NCBI GenBank assembly: GCA_041569895.1
Contig: JBFFXF010000019.1
Span: forward strand, 1 to 45,365
DNA from: JBFFXF01 sp041569895
GTDB lineage: Bacteria > Planctomycetota > UBA8108 > JACQVS01
DNA length: 45,365 nt
Direction: 5' to 3'
Shown here: positions 1 through 7,427 of the stretch, piece after piece
How the letters are laid out: the number at the start of each line of letters is the position of its first letter
Position numbering within the stretch: position 1 is the stretch's first letter
Made by a program: the position numbers and the translations under genes
The notes under the pieces: generated by a model
What the model was told of the DNA's origin: nothing
The model's input: only the letters and a program-made list of their open reading frames with translations
Databases searched by the model: none

Positions 1-84
1 AGTATCGTCGAGGCCGAGCGACAAAGCCAGGGCGGAGAAGCGCCGGCCAGACGCCCTCTCAGAATCGTGTCGGGCTATAGTCCT
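1..84. other. window edge, no gene seen
   Basis: This stretch lies before the first gene and I see no convincing coding region. It holds short direct repeats of the type GAATCGT, which continue into the next 60 bases, and an isolated CTATAGT. Any upstream gene lies outside the window. Confidence 0.4.
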
Positions 85-112
85 TTGAGAATAATGGAAT
101 CGTGCGGAGAAT
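85..112 (+). promoter_or_regulatory. candidate sigma70-type promoter for the metallophosphoesterase
   Basis: TTGAGA at 85-90 and GAGAAT at 107-112 are separated by 16 bases. The -10 word is the same GAGAAT seen before the oxidoreductase gene at 39466. The assignment is by spacing and resemblance only. Confidence 0.3.
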
Positions 113-181
113 GGAATCGTCCAGCCGATCCGGTCCTTCCGGAGCATGAACTCTTTCCACCGAGCAGCCGAAAGAATCTCC

Positions 182-1129
182 ATGAGAACGTCGAGATCCC
201 CCATCGCAGCGGTCGCGCTCCTGGTCTCCCTGGCCGCGATCCCGCGAGCGGCGGTCGCCGAGCCTTACCGGATCGTCGTCATCCCGGACACCCAGTTCGC
301 GGCCGAGAAGTGGCCGGAGTTCCTCGACAGCATGGGGAGCTGGATCGCCGCCAACGCCGAGCGGCTCGACATCGAGTTCGTGCTGCACGTGGGCGACATC
401 GTCCAGAACGGCCACGTCGAGGAGGAGTGGCGCCGTTTCGACGCGTGCGCGCGCATGATGGAGAACACTGGCGTGCCCTACGTGCTCGCCGCGGGCAACC
501 ACGACTTCGACATGATCGAGGGCGAGCGCAGCCTGGTGCTCTTCAACCGATTCTTCCCCGCCCGGCGCTTCTCGCGGCGCCCCTCGTTCGGCGGCTCGTA
601 CCCCCAGTGGAAGAACGACAGCAGTTATCACGCCTTCCGCGCCGGTGGCACGAACTGGCTGGTCGTCTCGCTGATCTTCGAGCCGACCGAGGACGTCGTC
701 GCATGGGCCGACCGCGTCATCGCGGCGCACCCGCAGCACCAGGTGATCGTCCTGACGCACTACTACCTCGACCCGGAGGGACGCGGCGAGCCGGGCAAGC
801 GCCTCTGGGAGACGCTCGTCAAGCGGCACGCCAACATCCTCTTCGTGATCTGCGGCCACAAGTCGACGGTGCACTACTCCGGCACCGGCGACCACGGCAA
901 CACCGTCCTCGAGATGTGCTTCGACTGGCAGCGCAGCACCGACCGCGAGCGCAACAGCTATCTGGGAATCATGGAGATCGACCCGGAGCGCCGCACGCTC
1001 TCGGTGACGACGTACTCGCCCTACCTCGACCGCTTCCGCGAGGAGCCCCAGGACCGCTTCACGATCGAAAACCTGGAGCTCATGCGCCGCAAGCCGGCCC
1101 ACACCGTGCCGCGACGCGCACGGTTCTGA
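182..1129 (+). CDS. secreted calcineurin-like metallophosphoesterase
   Basis: This predicted 315-residue exported metallo-dependent phosphatase belongs to the calcineurin-like superfamily. After a signal peptide (about residues 1-26, ending in AAVAEPY) come the superfamily metal motifs in order: DTQ near residue 36, GDIVQNG, GNHDFD, LTHYY and CGHKS. The first motif is DxQ instead of the more common DxH, as in several secreted members. The substrate cannot be read from the sequence. I chose the ATG at 182 because it puts a normal basic n-region before the hydrophobic core. An in-frame ATG at 146 would add 12 residues and has CCGGAG just upstream, so it remains possible. The gene stands alone. 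Its 3' side is occupied by a dispersed repeat and then by a convergent gene. Confidence 0.85.
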   Translation: MRTSRSPIAAVALLVSLAAIPRAAVAEPYRIVVIPDTQFAAEKWPEFLDSMGSWIAANAERLDIEFVLHVGDIVQNGHVEEEWRRFDACARMMENTGVPYVLAAGNHDFDMIEGERSLVLFNRFFPARRFSRRPSFGGSYPQWKNDSSYHAFRAGGTNWLVVSLIFEPTEDVVAWADRVIAAHPQHQVIVLTHYYLDPEGRGEPGKRLWETLVKRHANILFVICGHKSTVHYSGTGDHGNTVLEMCFDWQRSTDRERNSYLGIMEIDPERRTLSVTTYSPYLDRFREEPQDRFTIENLELMRRKPAHTVPRRARF

Positions 1130-1165
1130 TGGCCTAGACCGGATAGCCCGACAAGCTCGAACGGG

Positions 1166-1430
1166 GAGAGTCGACTCTCGTGGCTTGCCGTCAGACGATT
1201 CATAAGGAACGCAGGAAGAGGAGGAAGGCAGGAAACGGATGGACCGATGGGGTTGAGCTTCGTCAGCCGAACTCGAGTCCCCGAACGCAATCGAGAAGAA
1301 GAGACCGCCCGGGCCGACCGTTTCGCCCTCTGCGTAATCTGCGCAATCTGCGTAATCTGCGTTCCCGTCGTCTGCCGTCAAAGTCTCGCCGACGAAGTCG
1401 AGTAGCGCTTCACGTTCGGAGAGTCGACTC
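1166..1430 (+). repeat. dispersed intergenic element, copy A (short form)
   Basis: This is a member of a repeat family also found at 4533-4843, 19285-19582, 25314-25680 and 29795-30131. The left arm reads GTCAGACGATTCATAAGG followed by purine-rich GGAAGGCAGGAA repeats. The core contains GGGGTTGAGCTTCG and three 9-base units of the TCTGCGTAA type (1328-1362). The right end reads CGTCTGCCGTCAAAGTCTCG. Unlike the other copies it lacks the pyrimidine-rich right arm, so it looks internally deleted. The 12-base word GAGAGTCGACTC is present at both outer edges (1166-1177 and 1419-1430). No coding capacity is evident. Confidence 0.75.
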
Positions 1431-1445
1431 CGGTAGTGCCGGCGT

Positions 1446-3137
1446 TCAGCGCGATGCGCTGCCCTCGGTCAGGACGATGTCGCTCGTGCGGGCGGTTTCC
1501 GGCGGGAAGTCCTCGACCAGGCCCGACGGCCACTCGATGCGGATGCGCTCGATGGCCTTGCGGGAGGGGACGGCGAAGCGCGCCGCGAGCTCGGACTGCG
1601 AGGCGTAGCTCGAGCCCGACTGCACGGTGCGCTCCTGCGTCCGTCCCGCCGCGGTCAGGGTGACACGCGCGCCGATGGCGGCGCGGTTCGACCTCGTGCC
1701 GCGCAGGCGGATGGCGATCCACTCGACGTCCTTCCGCGCGAATCGGTTCTCGAGCACGGTCGGCGTGTCGTCGATGTTGCTGACGACGATGTCGAGGTCG
1801 CCGTCGCCGTCGAGGTCGCCGCAGGCCGCGCCGCGTGAGGACTTCGCGACCTCGAGGCCCGAGCCCGCCACCGGCGCGGCGAGACGGAACGAGCCACGGC
1901 CGTCGTTGACGAAGAGCTGGTTTCGCTGGCGGTAGCCGATGCTCGAGCGCACGCCGTCCATCTGCGGCGAGACGTGGCCGTTGGCGACGAAGAGGTCGAG
2001 GTCGGCGTCGCCGTCGGCGTCGAGGAAGAACGTGCCCCACCCGAGGTAGCGGTAGCTCGCGCCGCCGAGTCCCGCCGCGTACGTCCCATCGGTGAACAGC
2101 GCGCGCCCGCGCTCGGCGAGGTAGAGCGTGTTGACGTCGTCCTCGAAGTTGGTGACGAAGATGTCGTCGAGCCCGAGGCCGCGCGTGTCGCCCGACGCGA
2201 GCCCCATCCCCGCCTGCGCGACGCCGTAGTCGTTGTAGGCGAGACCGAGGAAGAGCCCCGCCTCGCTGAAGCGCTCGCCGCCCTCGTTGATGAAGCAGAA
2301 GTTCGCCATCGTGTCGTTGGCGACGATGACGTCCGGGAAGCCGTCGCGCTGCACGTCGACGACGAGCGTGCCGAGCCCGTACGCCGCTCCCGCCGCCCGC
2401 ACGCCCCACGCCTCGCTCGCATCGCGGAAACGGCCGCCTCCGAGGTTCAGCAGCAGGACGTCGTGCGCCGGACGCAGCCCGCCGGGGCCGCAAAAGACCG
2501 GCACTCCCTTGTAGAGGCACTTGCCGGCGGAACGGGGCGTCGTCTCGGCGCGGTCGAACTCGACGTAGTTGGCGAGGTAGATGTCGACGAGCCCGTCGCG
2601 GTTGAAGTCGGCGAAGCTCGCGCCGGCGCCCCAGCCGGGATGCTCGGCGCCCGAGTGTCGCAGGCGCTCGAAACGGCCGTCGCCGAGGTTGCGGTAGAGG
2701 ACGTTCGGACCGAGGTTGGTGACGTGGAGGTCCAGGTGGCCATCGTTGTCGATGTCCGCCACCGCCACGCCGCAGCCCCAGCCGGTGTCGCCCACGCCGG
2801 CCTCGTCGGTGACGTCGGTGAAGCGCCAGCCGCCCTCGTTCCGGAAGAGACTGTTGCGGTACGGACTGTCGCGGTCGCCGCGCTCCGCGGCTTGCGGCGC
2901 CGCGTCGAGTACCGAGCCGTTGACGAGGTACACGTCGAGATCGCCGTCGCCATCGTGGTCGAGGAGCGCGACGCCGCTGCCGTTGACCTCGACGATCCAG
3001 TCCTTCTCCGCCGAGCCGCAGACGTGGCGGAACGCGATGCCGGTGCGCTCCGTGACGTCGACGAAGCGCGCCGCGGCACTGTCATCGTCGCCGGGGACGG
3101 CGAGGACGCCCAGTGTGATGAGGACGGAAACGAGCAT
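1446..3137 (-). CDS. secreted FG-GAP/VCBS repeat protein with ASPIC/UnbV C-terminus
   Basis: This predicted 563-residue exported protein resembles the CRTAC1/ASPIC family. Following a signal peptide (MLVSVLITLGVLAVPG), it has repeated calcium-loop blades such as DHDGDGDLD, DIDNDGHLD, DFNRDGLVD, DADGDADLD and DLDGDGDLD, each followed by an FRNEGG- or LFVNDG-type strand. This pattern is typical of FG-GAP beta-propellers. The last 90 residues match the ASPIC/UnbV domain (IRLRGTRSNRAAIGARVT, then IEWPSGLVEDFP). The ATG at 3137 is preceded by AAGGAGG, although the spacing is very short. An in-frame ATG at 3170 would add 11 residues but would overlap the start of the divergent gene. The role is probably cell-surface or extracellular binding; no ligand can be named. 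Confidence 0.85.
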   Translation of the reverse strand: MLVSVLITLGVLAVPGDDDSAAARFVDVTERTGIAFRHVCGSAEKDWIVEVNGSGVALLDHDGDGDLDVYLVNGSVLDAAPQAAERGDRDSPYRNSLFRNEGGWRFTDVTDEAGVGDTGWGCGVAVADIDNDGHLDLHVTNLGPNVLYRNLGDGRFERLRHSGAEHPGWGAGASFADFNRDGLVDIYLANYVEFDRAETTPRSAGKCLYKGVPVFCGPGGLRPAHDVLLLNLGGGRFRDASEAWGVRAAGAAYGLGTLVVDVQRDGFPDVIVANDTMANFCFINEGGERFSEAGLFLGLAYNDYGVAQAGMGLASGDTRGLGLDDIFVTNFEDDVNTLYLAERGRALFTDGTYAAGLGGASYRYLGWGTFFLDADGDADLDLFVANGHVSPQMDGVRSSIGYRQRNQLFVNDGRGSFRLAAPVAGSGLEVAKSSRGAACGDLDGDGDLDIVVSNIDDTPTVLENRFARKDVEWIAIRLRGTRSNRAAIGARVTLTAAGRTQERTVQSGSSYASQSELAARFAVPSRKAIERIRIEWPSGLVEDFPPETARTSDIVLTEGSASR

Positions 3138-3145
3138 CCCTCCTT

Positions 3146-3151
3146 TATAAT
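3146..3151 (+). promoter_or_regulatory. perfect TATAAT -10 box 12 bases before an ATG
   Basis: TATAAT lies in the only AT-rich island between the two divergent starts, with 12 bases between it and the ATG at 3164. A start site 6-8 bases downstream would give a leader of about 5 bases, so a near-leaderless message is likely. No good -35 box is visible. On the other strand the same island contains the AAAGGAGG ribosome site of the FG-GAP gene. Confidence 0.4.
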
Positions 3152-3163
3152 GGCCCCGGACCC

Positions 3164-4486
3164 ATGGCATCTACTCTCGCCCTGATTCTCTTCACGCTGA
3201 CTGCCGCCCCGCCCGACGAGGACCTCGAGCGCGACGCGCGCCGGTCGCTCGAGCGCGGCGACTACGCGGAGAGCGAATCGATCGTCCGGCGGCTGCTCGA
3301 GAACGCCGGAAGCGGCACGAAGCGCGAGGCGATGCTGCGGGCGCAGCTCGCGCACGTGCTCGTGCTCCAGGGCGCGCTCGACGAGGCCGGGCGCGTCATC
3401 GCGGCGGCGCTCGAGGTCTCGGGCTCGTCGGACGTGCGCCGCATCGCCGCCCTCGTGCACCTGCGCGCCCAGTCGTACGCCGAGGCGCTCCCCCACCTCG
3501 ACGCGGCGATCCGCTCCGACCCGGAGGACGCGTGGCTGCGATTCTCGCGGGGACTGGCGCTCGTCAAGACGGGACGGCCGGCCGAGGCGCTGGAGGATCT
3601 CGGGCGCGCCCTCCGCGATCCGGCGATGCGGCGCGACGCGCACTTCGAGCTCGCGCTGGCGCTCGCCCAGCTCGGCGAGCCGCGACGCGCCGCCGCCCAC
3701 CTCGTCGCCATCCTCGAGCAGGACCCCTACGACGACGAGGCGTGCTACCAGCTCTCGCGACAGCTGATCCGCGCCGGCGACCGCGATCGCGCCCGCACCG
3801 CGGCTCTCCTGATGCGTTACTTCGGGGCGCTGCGCGAGCGCATCGGCGAGTCGACCCGTGACCATCACCTCGCCGCGACCGGCCACGCCGTCGGTGCGGC
3901 GATCGAGCGCGCCGCCAGACGCGAGCGCCTCGGCGACCTCGCCGGCGCGCACGACGAGCTCGACGACGCGCGCCGGCGACATCCCGACGACCCAGAGCTG
4001 GCGCTGGCGCTGGCGGGCTTCTGGCTCCGCCGCGGCCTCATCGCCGAGGCGAACGCCGAGCTCGAGCGCCTGCCGCCCGCGGCGCCGGCGGAGCTCGCCG
4101 ATCGACGCGCCGAGCTCGCGCGCGCGGGGAGCGAGATCGCGGCGCGCATCGACGACGACCTCCGCGGTCGCTCGGCCGCGCTCGCCGAGGCGCGTCGACG
4201 TCTGGCGGACGCTCGCTGGAGCGATGCCCGCGAGCCGCTCGAGGAAGTCCTCGAGGCCGCCAGCACCCTCGACCGCCCGGCCATCGCGGACGACGCCGCC
4301 CGCCTGCTGCTCGCCAGGGACCCGCGCTCGGCGCCCGCGCTGCGGTACCTCGTGGACCGCACCCGCGACCCATCGCTCCTCCCGCCCCACCTCCACTTCC
4401 TGGCGCGGCTGGCGAAGGCGGAGCCGGGGAATCCGGCGCATGAACGACGGAGGGCTCGGCTGGTGGAGGCGATTCTGGGGAAGTGA
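3164..4486 (+). CDS. exported TPR-repeat protein
   Basis: This 440-residue protein starts with a short hydrophobic signal-like segment (MASTLALILFTLTAAPPDED). Degenerate tetratricopeptide repeats follow, recognisable from helix pairs such as GDYAESESIVRRLLE, GALDEAGRVIAAALE, YAEALPHLDAAIRSDPED and GRPAEALEDLGRAL. The C-terminal half is an alanine- and arginine-rich helical solenoid. TPR proteins mediate protein-protein contacts, and nothing here identifies the partner. It is transcribed divergently from the FG-GAP/ASPIC gene, with about 26 bases between the two starts. FG-GAP/ASPIC and TPR modules are often neighbours or fused in related bacteria, so a shared surface role is a reasonable inference. 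Downstream lies a repeat-filled spacer, then a convergent gene. Confidence 0.8.
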   Translation: MASTLALILFTLTAAPPDEDLERDARRSLERGDYAESESIVRRLLENAGSGTKREAMLRAQLAHVLVLQGALDEAGRVIAAALEVSGSSDVRRIAALVHLRAQSYAEALPHLDAAIRSDPEDAWLRFSRGLALVKTGRPAEALEDLGRALRDPAMRRDAHFELALALAQLGEPRRAAAHLVAILEQDPYDDEACYQLSRQLIRAGDRDRARTAALLMRYFGALRERIGESTRDHHLAATGHAVGAAIERAARRERLGDLAGAHDELDDARRRHPDDPELALALAGFWLRRGLIAEANAELERLPPAAPAELADRRAELARAGSEIAARIDDDLRGRSAALAEARRRLADARWSDAREPLEEVLEAASTLDRPAIADDAARLLLARDPRSAPALRYLVDRTRDPSLLPPHLHFLARLAKAEPGNPAHERRRARLVEAILGK

Positions 4487-4497
4487 AGCCTGCCTTC

Positions 4498-4525
4498 GTG
4501 CCCGTGCCCGTGCCCGAGCCCGGCA
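4498..4525 (+). repeat. CGNNNN hexamer array (short)
   Basis: About four units of CCCGTG/CCCGAG lie just downstream of the TPR gene, with a CG dinucleotide every 6 bases. The array sits just outside the right end of dispersed element copy B, at the same distance and in the same orientation as at copies E and F. Confidence 0.75.
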
Positions 4526-4532
4526 AAGCTGC

Positions 4533-4843
4533 TCGACTCCCCAGGCGAGACTCTGACGGCAGACGACGGCAAGGAAGGCAGGAAGGCAGGAAAGCAGGAA
4601 GGTAAAGAGAAGGAGGGGAGGGGAGACGATCGGTCGAGGGCGCGGCCGACTGACGACGAGGACGGGAACGCAGATTACGCAGATTACGCAGAGGGCGGAA
4701 CGCGGGCGGCCTCCGCTTCTCGACTGCGTTCGGGGATTCGAGCTCGGCTCACGAAGCTCAACCCCATCAGTCCATCCGTTTCCTGCCTTCCTGCTCTTCC
4801 TGCCTTCCTCATGAATCGTCTGCCGGCGAACCTTCGAAGTCGA
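4533..4843 (-). repeat. dispersed intergenic element, copy B
   Basis: This is a full-length copy in reverse orientation. The right end (RC) reads GACTCTGACGGCAGACGACGG, followed by the GGAAGGCAGGAAGGCAGGAA purine arm. The core includes AACGCAGATTACGCAGATT (4668-4695). At the other end, TTTCCTGCCTTCCTGCTCTT runs into CCTCATGAATCGTCTGCCGG. The two arms are largely complementary, so a transcript of either strand could pair its ends around a loop of about 200 bases. It occupies the whole spacer between two convergent genes. No transposase or open frame with protein-like content is present. Confidence 0.8.
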
Positions 4844-4848
4844 GAGGA

Positions 4849-4944
4849 CGAGGACGAGCACGAGCACGGGCACGGGCACGGGCACGGGGACGGGGACGGG
4901 GACGGGGACGGTGACGAGATCGAGGACGAGGACGAGGACGATGG
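4849..4944 (+). repeat. CGNNNN hexamer array, 16 units
   Basis: Sixteen consecutive 6-base units all begin with CG: CGAGGA, CGAGCA twice, CGGGCA three times, CGGGGA four times, CGGTGA, CGAGAT, CGAGGA three times and CGATGG. The array ends 3 bases before the stop codon of the EamA gene. The CGGGGA block has four closely spaced G4 runs and could form a G-quadruplex. Confidence 0.9.
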
Positions 4945-4947
4945 GGT

Positions 4948-5880
4948 TCACACCACCAGGATCATCACCACCCCCGCCACCGCCAGCAGGGTGAAGCTGA
5001 CGCTCCACGTGTCCGCGCGTTCCTTGAGGAAGACCACCGCGACCGGGATGATCCACACCGGATACGTCGAGCTCAGCGCCGCCACGACGCCCGCCTTGGC
5101 GTACTTCGTCGCCACCGAGAGCAAGACGACGCCGATGAAGGTGCCGAAGAATGACGCGGTGGCGAGCGCCAGCACGCGTCGGCGCAGCTCGGGGCCCCTC
5201 GATGGGTCGGCCGGAGGTCTGTCGCGTCGGCGATGACGTGACCGAGCGCGACGCGACGCGCCGATCGCCGCCAGGATGACCACCGCCGGCGCGAAGCGCA
5301 GCAGCGTGCCGGGAAGCACCTCGGACTGCTGGAGCGCATCGCGCTGGAGCACGATCCCCGCCGCCTGCGCGAACGCCGACACCACGGCGAAGACCAGGCC
5401 CTCGACGAGGACGCGGCCGCGCGCCTCGACCCACGGCTGCGGACCCCGCCGGCGCGCGACGACGCCGGCCACCGACAGGAGCGTGACGCCAATGCCGACC
5501 AGTTGCCACGCGCTCGGAGTCTCGTCGAGCAGGACCATCGCGATGACCAGCGCGAACGGTATCGCCAGGCACTGCGTGGTCGACGTCGCCTGCGCGCCGA
5601 GCCGCGACAGCGCTCCGAAGAACGCCGTGTCGCCGATGGCGATCCCGACGACGCCGGAGAGGACGAGCAACCACACGACACGCGGATCGTCGGGAAAGGT
5701 CGAGCGCATGGCGACGACTGACACGCCGAGGCACGCCAGCGCGACGGCGTTCTTGAAGAGGTTCAGCAGGTACGCCGAGATGCCCGCGCCGTGCTTGCGG
5801 TAGACGCACGTGCTCCCGGCCCAGATCACCGCCGCGCCGAGCGCCGCGGCCTCGCCGACCAGCGGCGGCGGCGTGCTCAT
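4948..5880 (-). CDS. EamA/DMT-family membrane transporter
   Basis: This 310-residue protein has the two-fold repeated, roughly ten-helix layout of the drug/metabolite transporter superfamily. Its first EamA half begins LGAAVIWAGSTCVYRKHG, and its second half contains SFFGTFIGVVLLSVATKYA followed by SSTYPVWIIPVAVVFLKER, a classical EamA signature. A basic loop (RRARSRHRRRDRPPADPSRG) separates the halves. Such carriers move small metabolites across the inner membrane; the substrate is not predictable. Its ATG overlaps the stop of the upstream propeller gene as ATGA (5877-5880), making it the last gene of a six-gene operon. That context suggests uptake or export of a compound handled by the pathway. 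Confidence 0.85.
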   Translation of the reverse strand: MSTPPPLVGEAAALGAAVIWAGSTCVYRKHGAGISAYLLNLFKNAVALACLGVSVVAMRSTFPDDPRVVWLLVLSGVVGIAIGDTAFFGALSRLGAQATSTTQCLAIPFALVIAMVLLDETPSAWQLVGIGVTLLSVAGVVARRRGPQPWVEARGRVLVEGLVFAVVSAFAQAAGIVLQRDALQQSEVLPGTLLRFAPAVVILAAIGASRRARSRHRRRDRPPADPSRGPELRRRVLALATASFFGTFIGVVLLSVATKYAKAGVVAALSSTYPVWIIPVAVVFLKERADTWSVSFTLLAVAGVVMILVV

Positions 5881-7427
5881 CGCTCGACCGACGGCACGCG
5901 GTTGAGGGTGTAGTACGCGCGCGGGTGCAGCAGGCGATCGCCGGAGGCCGAGGCGACGCCGTCGAGGTGGAGCTCGTGCACGTAGCCGGGCCGCAGCGGC
6001 TCGACGAGGAGCCGCACGGCGCGCCCGTCCCCGGAGACGCTCGACGGTCGCACCTCGAGCCGGGCGGCGTCGATCTCCGGGCTGCCGTAGGTCTCGTGGT
6101 AGCGATAGGTGTAGCTCGTCATCGCGTACGACGCGGCGCGCAGGGCGCTGTCACGATCGACCGCGCGCGTGAAGGAGAGCTCGAAACCGTCCGGACGTGC
6201 CCGCATCGTCTCGACCTCGAACGGCGTCGCGCCGGTCCAGATCACCCGCTGCAGGCCGAACGACCGCGTGCCGAGCGAGTTCCACCCGCGGTTCGTCTCG
6301 CCGACGAACATCGAGCCGTCCTCGCCCCACGCCATGCGCAGCACGGCGCAGTCGAAGCCGCGGCGGAAGGGGAAGCAAGCGCCCTGCAGCTCGCCGTCGA
6401 CCTCCTCGAGGAAGACGCGCGAGATCAGCGACAGCGTGAAGTCGCCGACGAAGAGCTGCCCGGCGAACGGGCCGAAGCGGCCGCCGGTCGTGTCGCAGAG
6501 GACGTCGGTGCTCCCCTGGCCCATCTTGCGATACGGAAACCACACCGCCGGCGGGCGCAGCGGCCCGATGCGCCGCACCGCCTCGGGGAACGAGAGCCCC
6601 GACGGGATGCTCTCCGGTCGCGCGAACGTGGCTCCCGGTCTCGCGCAGTGCCGCAGCGAATCGACGTGGCCGTGGAAGGCGCCCTCCTCGATGCGACGCA
6701 GCGAGCACGTCGGCGTCCAGTTTCCCTGCTGCTCGGTGAAGAGGACGTTCCCCGACGTGTCGACGCCGAGCCCGCACGGCGAGCGCATGCCGCCCGAGAC
6801 CGGCCGCCACGAGCCATCCGGATCGATGCGCAGGCTCCACCCGCGCCACGCGTCGCTCCCGGTGACGCCCTTGCCGATGCGGCAGTTGAGCGTCACCCAC
6901 ATCACGCCGTCGCGGTCGACGACCGGACCGTAGGCGTACTCGTGGTAGTTGCCGCTGACGCCCCAGCCGGTCGCCACCGTGCGGTACTCGTCGGCGATGC
7001 CGTCGCCGTCGCGATCGGCCAGCCGCGTCACCTCGGCGCGCTGCGCCAGCCAGAGGTGCCCGTCGTGCCAGGCGAGGCCGAGCGGCTCGTGCAGTCCGCC
7101 GGCGAAGCGGTGAAACCGCACCGCGTCCGGCGGGTCGTCGTGCGCGCCCTCGACGAGCCACACCTCGCCCTTGCGGATGGCCACCGCGAGCCGCGCGTCC
7201 GGCAGGAGCGCCATGCCGCTGACCTCGAGCCGCAGACCGTCGGGCACCGGGATGGTGACGATGCGGTAGAAGCGCGACTCGTCCGGGCGCGCCGGCGACC
7301 GGCCCGGCGCGGCGACGAGCGCACCGGCGGTCACCCCGGCGAGAACGGCGGCCAGAAGCGCCGCGAGCGCCGCGGAGCGCAGCGCCGGCGTCGTGCCCGC
7401 GTGAGGCATCCCCGCGCGCCCTACCAT
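5877..7427 (-). CDS. secreted beta-propeller, sugar-dehydrogenase-like protein
   Basis: This protein of about 510-516 residues has a signal or anchor segment (ALAALLAAVLAGVTAGALVA). A six- or seven-bladed propeller follows, with repeats such as GMALLPDARLAVAIRKGEVW, LGLAWHDGHLWLAQ, DGDGIADEYRTVATGWG and SPCGLGVDTSGNVLFTEQQG. It resembles the large secreted dehydrogenase-like propellers of Planctomycetes and Verrucomicrobia, which are distantly related to PQQ-dependent soluble sugar dehydrogenases. I cannot verify a PQQ site. The last 110 residues look like an Ig-like domain (ELSFTRAVDRDSALRAASY). The start is either ATG 7427, overlapping the upstream stop as ATGGTAG, or ATG 7409. Its direct partner is the upstream five-heme cytochrome, a likely electron acceptor. 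Confidence 0.75.
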   Translation of the reverse strand: MVGRAGMPHAGTTPALRSAALAALLAAVLAGVTAGALVAAPGRSPARPDESRFYRIVTIPVPDGLRLEVSGMALLPDARLAVAIRKGEVWLVEGAHDDPPDAVRFHRFAGGLHEPLGLAWHDGHLWLAQRAEVTRLADRDGDGIADEYRTVATGWGVSGNYHEYAYGPVVDRDGVMWVTLNCRIGKGVTGSDAWRGWSLRIDPDGSWRPVSGGMRSPCGLGVDTSGNVLFTEQQGNWTPTCSLRRIEEGAFHGHVDSLRHCARPGATFARPESIPSGLSFPEAVRRIGPLRPPAVWFPYRKMGQGSTDVLCDTTGGRFGPFAGQLFVGDFTLSLISRVFLEEVDGELQGACFPFRRGFDCAVLRMAWGEDGSMFVGETNRGWNSLGTRSFGLQRVIWTGATPFEVETMRARPDGFELSFTRAVDRDSALRAASYAMTSYTYRYHETYGSPEIDAARLEVRPSSVSGDGRAVRLLVEPLRPGYVHELHLDGVASASGDRLLHPRAYYTLNRVPSVER

